The notes below the pieces were generated by a model that was not told where the DNA came from, did not search any database, and saw nothing but the letters and a program-made list of their open reading frames with translations. DNA of 64,000 bases, from positions 1,240,001 to 1,304,000 of the forward strand of contig BPQB01000003.1 in NCBI GenBank assembly GCA_019973155.2, written 5' to 3'. Of this stretch, positions 47,701 through 58,412 are shown piece by piece. Numbering within the stretch: position 1 is the stretch's first letter; every line of letters starts with the position of its first letter. Made by a program: the position numbers and the translations under genes. The stretch comes from Phanerochaete sordida. Lineage: Eukaryota > Basidiomycota > Agaricomycetes > Polyporales > Phanerochaetaceae.

Positions 47701-48223
47701 CCACCTCGAGACGGCCGTGTACGAGGCCGACGCGCGCGCACACGCGCTCCAGCGCCAGCTCGCCGCGCTCGAGGACCAGCTCGCGCACACCCGCGCCGCC
47801 GCCGCCGCCGCACGCACGCAACGGCCCGCGAGCACCGCGGGGCGCATCGTCGACCACTCGGACGAGCTCCGGCGCGCGTCGTTCGGCTCTGCGCGCTCCG
47901 GCGCGCTCGCGCGCCCGCTCTCGCCGCCGTCGTCGTTCGAGGGCCTCTCCGCGGAGACGCGCCACCGGCGCCGCGTCAGCCTCGGCATGCTCAAGGCGCG
48001 CATCGACAGCGAGGCCGCGGCGGCGAGGGTGCACCCGGTGGGCTCCTCGCGGGCGTCGCCCGCCCTGCGCGCGGCGGCGCTGCCGACGGTCGTCGAGCCG
48101 CCGGGCTCCGTGCCTGGCACGCCGCGCGCGGGCTCGCCGCACCAGCAGCGCAAGACGCAGTTCCTGGACGACTCGCACGTCTTCTGGTGCCACTCGTGTC
48201 GCGGGGACCTCGTGATTCTGTAG
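44727..48223 (+). CDS. Long coiled-coil protein, golgin-like
   Basis: The start MSEDDRAAKAARARAM is spliced (intron from 44775 to about 44837) to LKKRQQQKTAGPSAAGD, a short basic N-terminus that loosely recalls fungal GM130/Bug1-type golgins. A Ser/Pro-rich segment follows (45070-45310). From about 45310 to 47800 the protein is almost continuous heptad coiled coil, rich in Glu, Gln, Leu and Arg, interrupted by seven or so short introns. The C-terminal 150 residues become disordered (DELRRASFGSARSG, then ETRHRRRVSLGMLKARIDSE) and finish in a compact motif, HVFWCHSCRGDLVIL, at the stop. About 1,000 residues. Roles in Golgi tethering are suggested only by architecture; myosin-tail-like or spindle-pole proteins are alternatives. 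Confidence 0.8.
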
Positions 48224-48519
48224 CCTGCTGCCCTCCTGTGTTACGACGCTCATGCCTGCACGGATTTCAATACCATTGGATATATCATGAACGGCTGCGG
48301 TGGTGATGTACAGATGCGCGCAGAAAAAGTATACACATGGGCGACGTGCGAACGAAGGGGTGGGTGACAGCATAACGGACGAGCCTGCGCACAGTGCCGC
48401 GATAATATTAACAACGGGTCGGCGGTATATATAGTGTAGATGGGGCTCGTGCGGCGGTCCTGGCGCAGGACCGCGTGGTCGTGACGGTCTGTGTGCGACG
48501 TTTACGTGTGCCTGCGGGC
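48224..48519. other. Convergent 3' intergenic region
   Basis: About 300 bases between the stop codons of the coiled-coil gene and the disordered-protein gene. It is AT-richer than its surroundings, as expected for polyadenylation regions. Nothing else seen. Confidence 0.5.
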
Positions 48520-51500
48520 TTACGAGAACAGGCTGTTGCGCTTCGTCTTGAGCTTGCGCAGCTTGTGGAGCAGTTCCTGGGAAAGCCACAGCTCAGCATG
48601 GCGCGCCTTGTGCGCGGGACGGGAAACGCGCTTACCGCGACCTCCTCGGGGTGCAGCGTGCCCTTGCCGCGCTCCTCCTCGAGCCCGAGCTCGAGGCTCT
48701 CGAACACCTCGTTCACGAGGTTCCGGTAGTCGACGCCGAAGAACTGCGTCAGCTTCGCCGCGCGCCGCCGCCGCACCTGGAACTCGCTCTCCTCCGGCGG
48801 CGCGGCCACGGTGCTCGCTACGCTCGCTATGCTGTACTGCGACGCGAGCGACGCCACCGACGCGCGCGTCGGCAGCGACCGCCGCCGCTCCGCGCGCGGC
48901 GTCGACGGCGGCGACGGCGACGGCGAGTCCTCCTCACGCGCGAACTCCTGCAGCGGCGCGTGCGCGTCGGCGTCGCCGTGGATGATGCCGTGCAGGCGCT
49001 GCAGGCTCTCGCGGTCGTCCTGTGCGCGCGGCGGGGGTCAGCCTCGGGCAACGCACCGAACGCACGGGCGCACTCACCCGGTCGATGATATCGTTGAGCG
49101 AGTTGAGCGAGTGGCGGTAGTGCTCGTAGATGTCGGAGAAACCCTGGGGCGAGCCCAGGCGGCCGTTCCCATGGGAACCGATGAGCGGTTCCGCCGAGTC
49201 CGCCGTCCCTGGGCGTGCGCTGCGCTTGACCTTGACCTTGTTCCGCGAGTAGGCACTCTGGTTCACGTTGCGCGACGTCGGTGAGCCGGGGCTCTGGGGG
49301 ACCGCAAGGAAGGGCCCCGCGCTGCCGGTGCTCGCGCTCGTGCCGTGGCTCGTGCTGGCTGCCGGCGCATGCGCGGCGCGGGTGTGGTACAACGTCTGAG
49401 GCGGTGCGACGCCGAACATCTGCGCGGGTGTGTAAGAGGTAGGAAGTCATGCGCGGGCCGCGGGCCTCGAGTAATAAAACCCACCTTCTCCATCTTGATG
49501 GCCCGCTTGACGTTCTGCGCCTTCTCCTTCTCGTTGAGCTCCTCCTTGAGCCTGTCGTCGTCGCTCAGCCACCGGTGGCCCAGCTCCCCTGCAGAACTGC
49601 TGCGCCGCCGCCGAACCCACGTCTTGCGCGTGTCGAGTTCCATGCGTGCGTACGGGTGCTGCTGTTGCTGCTGCGGGAGGTCCTCGGACAGAGGTGGGAG
49701 ATCTTCGTTATGGAGTGTGGAGTCGAGGCTGAGCTGCTGCAGGACGACGTCTACGGGGACGCGCGAGCCGAGGAAGCGGTGGAGTTTGGCGAGCTTTTCG
49801 CGCTTGCGGCGACGCTCCTCGTCTGCGAGGTCCTCAGAGGTAAAGCTGTAGATGGAGGCGGACGAGGAGTTCACGAGGCCCGTTCTTCTATCAGCCTTGG
49901 GCGTCTCGACGGTGATGATGGAAGAGACACCATCATTGAGTACGTCCTCTTCAGACAAGTCCATGAACGAGGTGGGCGAGCCCGGGCCTACGCTGCGTTG
50001 CCCGAGGTGGCTGCTCCAGTCGCTGTGCGGGGTGCCCCGCCGCGAGCTCACCTCGATGATGTCGGACGAGTGGCGCGAGCCGTCGCTGTCGAGGGACGAG
50101 CGGTCGGGCGCGGCGAGGTCCTCCTCCATGAACATGAAGGTGTCTGGCGTGAGCGGGGTCGAGTGCCGGCGCGCGCTGAGCGCGACGTAGCGCGACGCGT
50201 CTGGCTCGGGCGGCGGCCAGAGCGGCTGCGGCGCCTCGGAGCCGCCCTGGGCGACGGACATCGAGACCGCGCCGCGGTGGTGCTTGAGCTGGGCGTACCC
50301 GCGCTTTCCGCCGCCGCCGCCGAGCACGAGGCCGGTCGTCGGGGCGCAAAGCAGTGCATTCGGGGCGTTGGCCTCGTACGCCATGTGCGACATGGCAACG
50401 GCCTCGGCGTTCGCGGGGGTCTGCCCAAACACCTGGGCGAGTTTTCGTGTGCTGCGGAGCCTGTCGGCGCGTTCGACTGGGTTCAGCAGGTTGGTCGTCG
50501 GCGGGCGCACGCGCGTGTAGGTGATTTCCTGTCCGCTCGGGCTGTCTAGGGTGTCGTCGCGGCTGTGTTTGTGTGGAGGTTGCGCGGACCGCGAGCGTCG
50601 CTTGAAGTCGGGCTTGGGCGAGGTGGGTATGGGTGGCTTGTGCGAGATGGCGGTGGAGATGGCGGGGAGGGTTGGCTTGGCTCGCGAGCGGGAGGAGTCG
50701 ACATTATGGGCATGTGTAGCGTAGGGGTGGTGGTGTGAATGTGAAGCATTAGAGGCAAAGTCTATCAAATGAGGGGAGAAGGTGGGCGAGGCGAGGTCGA
50801 TGAAGGAGTCGCGGTCAGAGTCGGGCATGGCTGGCCTGGGGCTGCGGCTGCTGGCGTGGAGGTCGCTGGGCGGGGAGTAGGGAGCGTCGTGAGGGTCCTG
50901 ATATAGGGTGGAGGAGACGGATATCCTGTCGTCGGATGGCGTCGCGGGCGGGTCGTGGCTTTGTTCGTCGTCTTCGCTCGCGGCGGTCGAGGCAGCCGAC
51001 GGTCGTCGACCGTGGGAAATCAGCGGTCGCAAAGGAAGCCGTGGCATCCCCGCCGCCGGTTCCTCATTCGGCAACGCCCCGACGCCAGCAGATCGGCGCC
51101 CCAGCGAGCCTCCCGCTCCTCGCCCAGCAACCGCAACCATGCCGACACCGCACCCGGCCATCCTCTCCCCGTCCCCGCCAGCCCGACCCTCCCTCGCCTC
51201 CTCGCCCCGCCCGCCATCAACCCCCCTCCCAACCGCCCGCGTTTTACCCTTCACTAGCATCTTCTCCACCTTCTGCAGCGACGACAAGTACCGCAGGTGC
51301 CGCTGGAAGCCTGGCCGTGCCGCCGGCACACCACCTTCTAGCCCAGGCGAAGCCACGCCGTGCCCCGCACTCCCGGGGGGCGTGCCCGGCGGCACCCTCG
51401 ACGCGCTCTGCGGCGCCACGCGCACCACCGCGTCTGCCGGCGCGCGTCGCACGATGACGTTCGCGGGCAGCGACAGGCTGCGGCTGTGCTCGCGCGCGTG

Positions 51501-51911
51501 CGGCGGGGCGAGCGGGGGCGGCACCGCGGCGTACAGGTGCGCGAGGCTCGGCGTCGGGTTGATGTACGGGTTCGTCGGGGCGTCGTGTGCGGAGCCCGGG
51601 CTGCTGTCGGGCGTCGTGAGCGGCGACGTCGGCGTCATGGGCGGGCTCCGGCTCTTGTGCAGGCTCGCGCGGCTCTTGGGGCGCGGCGGCGGGGGGAGGC
51701 CCAGGGCGGGCGCGGGCGCGGCGTCGGGCGCTGTGGCGGGTGCGCCTGCGGTGAGCGAGGGGCGGCGCGAGCTGGGTGCGGACGGGCCCTCGGCGGCGCG
51801 TGCGAGCTCGTCATACTCGAGGGCGGCGCGCAGGTTCGGGGAGATCAGCATCGAGTCCTTCGACCGCGGCCGATCGGCGTGCGCGGGGGGCGTGCGCGCA
51901 GCGGTGTTCAT
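48520..51911 (-). CDS. Large mostly disordered conserved fungal protein
   Basis: Family not identified by name. From the start at 51911 the protein is Pro/Ser/Ala-rich for about 700 residues, with islands such as LRAALEYDELARAAEG, FQRHLRYLSSLQKVEKMLVKG, EITYTRVRPPTTNLLNPVER and DRLRSTRKLAQVFGQTP. Two related basic segments stand out: RRKREKLAKLHRFLGSRVPV (about 49760) and RRRRAAKLTQFFGVDY (about 48740), each followed by a helical stretch. A third similar piece is RKLAQVFGQTP. Other pieces include FSDIYEHYRHSLNSLNDIID and, after a last intron at 48582-48640, ELLHKLRKLKTKRNSLFS before the stop at 48520. About 1,000-1,050 residues, four introns or so. A Gln run (about 49660) is encoded by CTG/CTG-like repeats. 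Function unknown; a regulator or scaffold is a guess. Confidence 0.82.
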
Positions 51912-52899
51912 TGCAAGGTTTGTCTGGCGTCAGGTGTCGTGTGTCGTCGTGCGTGTTCGTGTTCGTGTCGAATGCGAGTGTTGTGCCAGTGTTGTACAGT
52001 CTGCGGGGCGGGCAGAAGGGCGAGCCACGGGCGGTGCAGGCAGCCCAGGACGGCTCGACTCGCAAGTCTAGTAGAGTACACAGCCTGCGGCGCGGCGGCG
52101 ATCGCGATGGGCACACAAAGCCGCAATCGGGCCCACGCACGCAGGAAGGGGGGAGAGGGGCGAGGCTCGGGCGTGTGGGCTCGCGAGGCACGGCCGCGGC
52201 AGACGGGGTATATCAGGGCCCACACCTCCCGCCGTGCGTCCGGGCCTGAGCGCTGCTGCCCGTCGTCTATCCGCCCCGTCGCGGTGGCGACCGTGCCCAG
52301 GCGCCCATTATGCACACCGCGGGCCTGATCCATCACGTCCTGCCGCTCACCCCGCGCACGCGCGACGCCGCTGCCCGCTGCCTCCACAGCGCGGCCACGA
52401 CGGACGGCGGCCGATCACAGGCCAGGGCGCCGCGGGAGTAAATGAACGGGACGCACACGACGAGCCTCGGCCCCTTTGCCAGATATGCCTCCGCGCACAC
52501 ACCCATCAAGGTGGCCGGGGCAGTGCACATCCCCTGCGAAACAGGGCCTGCTGCGCGCTGGCACCGTGCATTTTCGACGTCTGTGCACATCAGGGCAATC
52601 GCACACCGTGATGAGCGGCGGCCTCGCGGCTGCAAAAATTGCAAACGGCAGCGCAGCGAGGCAGCGTGCCCCCCAGGCAGGCGAGCGTGCACGACTGTGT
52701 ACTCACACCATACGTAAACCACACGCGGGTCAGTAGCACGCAACGCATACTTAGAATCCATATGGAACGCGGGCAGCGGTATGCAATTTCCAGAGCAGCA
52801 GCGAGACGGGGCCATGTACAACGGACACGTAAGCAATCCGTACGAGTGAGTATGATACAGCAAGAGTGGCGGGATAGCGTGCAGAGAATGCGGGACGGA
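51912..52899. other. Intergenic, promoter of the 48-52 kb gene and 3' of the NVJ2-like gene
   Basis: About 1 kb, GC-rich, with overlapping open frames on both strands that have no family resemblance. No TATA box, repeat or RNA gene noted. Confidence 0.5.
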
Positions 52900-55800
52900 C
52901 TATGCGGGGGCAGCAGCGCGCCGCGGCGGGAGCGCAGGTGGCTTCGGTTTCGGCGGCGCGCTCCCGTCGCCCGCGAGGGCCGGCGAGCCAGGCACACTGG
53001 GCGCGCTCAGCGCCGGGCTGCTCGCGCCCGACCCGTTGTCGCTCGCGGGCGGCCGCCGCGCAGGGAGCGGCGGCGGCACGGGCGGGTCGAGCGACGCGCG
53101 CCGCGTGCGGTCCTTGGACACGATCGACTGCAGCGCGGCGCTCGCCGGCGGCGAGTTGTTCCCGAGCTCGGGCGGGTGCGGCGGTGGTTCCGACAGCAGC
53201 GAGACGGCGTTCGTCGAGTTCGAGCGGGGAGGCAGCGGCGGCGGGACTGGGCGTGCGGGCGGCGTCGACGGCGGCGCCGGTAGCACCGACGGAGCACTCT
53301 CTGCTGGCTGCTGGGCGCTGCCCTCCGGTTCGGCTAGCGGTGCCTGGCCCTCGAGCTGGGGAGACTGCGACTGCGACGGCTGCGGGCCCTTCCAGAGTCG
53401 GTACACGCTCTGGATCGCGGCGCCCTTCTTCTGCTCTGGCTGTGGCGGCGGCGGCGCGACGTAGCCCATGGACATGACCTCGCCGCGGTGGCTGGCGTGG
53501 ATCCCAGGGATCGTCATCGTCTTCGGCGCGGGCGGCTGGGTGTAGATCGGCCGCGCAGGGTGCTCGTCCTCATCAAGCGGTGCGTTCAGGGCCGCGTCGT
53601 TGTCAGAGTGCGAGTGATTGGAGACAGTGCGCTGCCGCGTCGGCGGCGCAGCGAGCGACGGCGATGTGGAGCGTGTCCGAACGACAGGGTCGGGCATCAG
53701 CCTGTCCGACTGCGGCGAGTCCGAGGACGTCGACGCGTTCCCGACAGATTGTCCCGAAGAGCCAGCGGTGCTACTGGTCGACGTGCTTGGCACCCCATCG
53801 TGCGCGCGCCCGGGAATATCCATCGGTTCCGAGGGCTCGTTGACCGGAGGCAGCGAACCTTCGCCGCCATGGGACGCCCACCGTTGCTCGACAGCCGCAC
53901 GGACCTCAGCATAGCTGGGTCGCCCCTGGGTCGTCCGGGCGGGCTGCCGTTGCATGTCGCCATCTACAGCCTCATCGCCGCTGGTCGTCTGCGTGTCCTT
54001 CTTGAGACTTCCCCAGTTGACGCCCCACTTGCGCATAGCCTCCTTGGCCGAGTTGCTGATGGCCTGTTTGTCGCGCGTCTTGAGCGTCTGGAAGAAGTTG
54101 GATGTAGGGCTCCCAGGAAAGGTCTTTGTCGATACTGAAGGGCTCTTCGACCTCAAGCCTGACAGTAACGATTCAGCGGGGCTGGTGGACGGCCCACCGA
54201 AAGAACCGTCCGGATCCGTGTCTTGCGAGGGCGCAGACTTGGAAGAATGCCGCGAGGACGATCGACGGCTGGGCCCCTGCGCTTCAGTCTCGTCTGACTC
54301 GCTCTGATTATCGGCAGCATCGAGACGGGGTGACGCCTCGGCTGGGGAGGCATGAGGTGTAGAGTTCGATCTACGGTTGACCGCTGCATCAGGGGCGTTC
54401 GTTCGCCCCCGCTCAGGCTCTGCAAAGTCGGGATTGCTAGCTTGCCCCGATGCCGTGGCGCCTTCATCTCGATTGTTTCCAAACCAGGTACGCCTTTTCG
54501 CGGCGGAAGCAGCGGATGAAACTGATGAAGTCGAGATCGTCGTGGCACGAGACGTGAGACCGGGAGGTAAAGTGTCTGGGGCGGTGCCACCATTGACATG
54601 ACTCTCGACGGGGACAGAGTTGGAGCGTTGTAGATCAAGAAGGTCCACGTCCGGTGTACGAGGGGTGGCAGGGTCGGAGGCAGGGGTCGACGGCGTTTGT
54701 TTCTCTTCTTCCTGCGAGTCAGACGACGTCGTGAATGACTCGCGTTCATTCCTAGAAGCATCGGCCCAGATGCCGCCCCGATGTTTGTATTTCGAGCTCT
54801 CGAAGAACGCGATGTCATCCATGTTCGGGAGCACTATCGACTCCTGGATCTACAGAGATATCCATTGTCAGCCACCAGCTTGATTAATGAGATGTGGGTG
54901 ATGTAAACTGACCACCTCCTTCAGACGTGACTCAAGCGTGCTCAAGATCATGCTCCATGTTATCTGACGGTCGCTCACGACCGGTTCCACGTCCAACACC
55001 ATGCGTGGCGTCTGCGTGAAGGCGTACCAGATGCGGTTGCTTGGGGGACGCTTCACCTTGATAAGCAGGTTGCCCTCGATCTCCCGAAGCACAGCAGCGA
55101 GCACCAGCTTCACGGTGTATGACTTGAAGCGTGCACCCAAATTAATGGTTGCCGTAGCATCCAGCGTAATGCGAATCTCGCCCTTGTAGTGGAGATGAAC
55201 CTCGAGGGCGGCGTCACCCTCTTTGGTGAGTTCCTTGAGCATGGGCTTGCTGAGCGTGGGCGCCGTGTTTCCGACGGACACCTCGCGAACCGAGACATCC
55301 GTGAGGAAGCCTGGCCGCTTGACTTTGGAGAGCTTCTTCATGAGACGGCCAATTATATACGCCTCCAGCTGCTGCGTCCGGTAGAAGCTGAAGAAGATCC
55401 GCCCTATCAAAGCGTTCAGCCAGCGCATGGGGATGACGTCGGGCTGCTCGTCAAGGGTCTCGACGAGGTGCAGCATGTCCGTGGGGCGGAAGACGGGCGC
55501 AAGCGGCGCGAGCATCGAGCTGTTCGGTGGGTGTTCCGCCGCATGCACGAGCGCAAGGTACCAGTCCTCCATCTCCACGTTTGAGCGGACGAATATGAAC
55601 CACGGGGTGGCGGGGTCGAGGGCCTCCTGCTTCGCCTCCTCGTGCCGCTTCTCGAGCTCCTCCGCGCGCGCCCGGTCGCGCTGTTTCTGCCGGTCGCTGC
55701 CCGCCTTCTGCAGCACCTCGTCCGTAAAGTCCGGGGTCGTGCGCATCTCCTTGGTGACGCTCGGCATGGCGCCGTCGGGGGGCGGCAGGCGGGGCTTGAG

Positions 55801-56331
55801 GCAGATGGCGTTGCGCTTCGCGAAGAGCTCGCCGTCGAGCAGGCCCTCGGGGAAGATCACGACGTCGTGGCCGCCGAGCTCGATCGCGGCCTCGCACTCG
55901 GTCATGTTCTCGTCCTCGTACAGGTAGAGGACCTTGCCCTTGAGCACGACGTACCACATGTCCTTCGGCCGCGACCGCTTCGGGTCCTTCGACCGGGCGT
56001 CGAGGAAGCCCTTGACGAGCCCCACGTACGAGCCGTCCCCGGCGGTCTGCTCGAACGTCCTGCGCACCGTCAGCCAGCCTCGCCGTGTGCGGGGCATGTC
56101 GTTCAGCTCCGACGGCGCCGAGGCCGTAGCCGCTGCCGCTCCATCCTCCTCCTTCTCGTCCTCCTCGCCTTCAGAGCGCCGCTCTAGCTTCGCGCGGGTG
56201 GCTTTGGCGGGATCCGGGTCGCCTACGGGCACGGAGGTGTATATGGCATAGAAACAGGCGGCGGCGATGAGGAGAGGGATGAAAGTGAGACCTCCGAGGA
56301 CGTAGGCGTAGACAATGGCCTTGAACGACAT
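52900..56331 (-). CDS. NVJ2: SMP/PH-domain lipid-transfer protein, NVJ2/TEX2-like
   Basis: Membrane-contact-site protein. The start at 56331 gives a single transmembrane segment ([20 protein letters not shown]), anchoring it in the ER. A PH domain follows ([14 protein letters not shown], then [20 protein letters not shown] and [20 protein letters not shown]). The SMP domain comes next: [40 protein letters not shown] and [20 protein letters not shown], continuing to [21 protein letters not shown] domains form lipid-carrying tubes; yeast Nvj2 is reported to move ceramide from ER to Golgi. An intron at about 54849-54915 joins [20 protein letters not shown]. The last 600 residues are disordered and end in repeated proline motifs such as [10 protein letters not shown] and ALPPRRA. 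About 1,120 residues; the tail is long for the family. Confidence 0.88.
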
Positions 56332-56936
56332 GGACTGTCCGTGCAGCCGACTATATGCGCGTCCTAGAGACGGGAGTGAGTATCAGAAGGGGCCAGGGTG
56401 GGTGGTTGTGTTGCGGAGGAAGAGGAAGACGGGTGAGTGCCACATATACAGTTGAGAATGCCTGCATGCAGGAGCTGTGTGCCCCCGCGTCACCGTCTCC
56501 GCGCACGTGGCAGATCCGCGCGCATGGCGCCCGCACCCAAAAATCCGGACAAAGCGCACCAGCAAACGTGCTGGCGAAAACGTCGTCGTAGAAAACGCTA
56601 CAATGTGTTGGGATTACTCAGTCTATGTATACAATAGTGTACAGATGGTATCGAAGATGCTGAGAAATATATTACTCCAAATGAATGAGGTATGTCCGAT
56701 GAGGCGCGCACTATACCAAATATGTGGCGTTGCCGGTCCAAGGCAAAACGCAAGAGGGGTATGCGAGCTGAGCTTTTTGGTAGGAAAGGGATGTCGAAGG
56801 TAAAGAACGGTAGTAGGACTGCGAAAGGTCTCTCGAGTCCGAGACGGCGTCGGTACGAGGCCGGAAAGCAGTCGGTCGCGCTGATCAGCGTCACCCATTA
56901 CGCCACCATGCAACGGGCGGGTGGTGGGCGGAAGAG
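56332..56936. other. Intergenic, promoter of the NVJ2-like gene
   Basis: About 600 bases between two minus-strand genes. It holds the NVJ2-like promoter and the 3' region of the upstream orphan gene; no clear TATA box or other feature is seen. Confidence 0.5.
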
Positions 56937-57942
56937 CTATTGTTTCGGAATCGCTCGGCGCGTCCGTTGCGGACGTGTCCACGAGTCCTGGTGCGTCCTG
57001 CGCCGGCGAGTAATAGGGCGCGAGAACATACCCCGCTTCAACTGCTCTTCCAGCGTGGGAAGCACTGCCCACCAGTGACCGTCCTGGAAGCGCCACCTTT
57101 CTACGTAAGGCACTGGTTGGGGCAGCAGCGGTGGGAAAGCTTCGTTGACCACCGGATGCATAGGCACAGCGAGCCTGTTGCCGAAAGAGACATCCTGAAA
57201 GGGGACGAGGCAGGACTTGTCTCGAGGGAGTGTGGGACAAGGCGTTATAATGATGGTGGGTATGTCGGCGTTGTCATTTTTGATGACCAAAGGGCCGGTC
57301 AGCTCCTGCAAGGGTCGCACGATTAACATGAGTCGCTCAGACGAGTGATTGATGCTTACGGGGTCTGATCTACGTCGCTTTACGACTTGCCGGACGGGCG
57401 ACCTGGGTCTGTGGTTCGAAGATGAGGGCCCAGCTTGCGCAGAAAGACACATGCTCAGTGATTCTTCTGCGGCGGTCTGGCGGCGCAATGCGTGAGATTC
57501 GGACGAAGGCAACACGGAGACCGCACTAACCTCGCAGATGGAAAAGTCATAGTCTTCCCAGTTCGAAAACTCGACGTCTGCCATAAGCTGCACGAGCTCG
57601 TACACATCGTCGAGGAAGTACCTCTGCACCGCTTGCGCGACAGTGCCGGCGCAGGAGGCAGCAACCGAGCCCCATGAGACGCGTGAGAAGGGCGAGACTA
57701 GGCCATACAGCGCATCGAGGTTCACTGTCTACAGAGCGATCCAAACGCGTGGTATGAGCTAACGGACGGCTGCAGAGGTTTGCGCTACGCACCAGCGTTG
57801 GTGGTTCGTCCTCCCAGCACGTAAAGTCGTCGTCCAGCTCCGGGCTGGCAATAGCTCCGAGCGCCGTCTTCCTGAGCGCGGAGAACATGGCGGTGGTGTT
57901 GACAGCGTTGGTGGGGAGGGGAGGCAGGAGGCCTCTAACCAT
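56937..57942 (-). CDS. Orphan protein with two possible stopless introns
   Basis: I do not recognise this protein. The start is uncertain: ATG at 57942 (MVRGLLPPLPTNAVNTTAMF), an in-frame one 18 codons later (57888), or the upstream one at 58053 are all possible. An acidic patch (ELDDDFTCWEDEPP) is followed by an intron of about 65 bases near 57728-57792. Exon 2 begins VNLDALYGLVSPFSRVSWGS and includes DDVYELVQLMADVEFSNWED. A basic patch (VVKRRRSDP) may be a nuclear signal. The C-terminus contains WRFQDGHWWAVLPTLEEQLK, then basic residues to the stop at 56937. Two 54-base stretches inside the long frame look like introns with strong donor and acceptor sites but no stop, so the protein could be about 36 residues shorter. 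Composition suggests a real gene. Confidence 0.6.
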
Positions 57943-58412
57943 GGCCGAGATAGTAGAGTGCGGGGAAGGGTCGTCTCCGGCGGGGCATAAAGGGAGGGGC
58001 AGATGTAGGTCCTCTGAAGAGCCCCGCATCGGCTCTTGCTGCACCGAATACATATGGGCGCCTCCCAGGCGTAATGCCCAGAATGGCTAGGCGCCCGCCA
58101 TGATCGTGAGACATGTGAATTTGTCAAACACGGGACATAGGCGGCTGCTGCGATTGGCTGGCCGGACGCCGGGCGAGGCACCGCTCATGTGCTGTGTGCA
58201 ATGGTGGCAGACTCTATTTGTTGCCACGCTTCGGAAAACGACAAAACGTGCGATAGTGTACATGCTGGCAATGCAAGACAGAAGAGACGGAGGTAGAATG
58301 CATAAATAGAAATGCGAAAGGGAATGCGAAATGCAGGTCGGTCCTCAAGGAGACCGAAAAAACAAAGGAGTGGACAGTGCGAGCGAACGTCGGAATGCGT
58401 CGCAAAACCAAG
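57943..58412. other. Intergenic, upstream of the 57-kb orphan gene
   Basis: Contains the promoter of the orphan gene and the 3' region of the 58.4-59.7 kb gene. If the ATG at 58053 is used, about 110 bases of it are coding. No other feature is seen. Confidence 0.45.
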
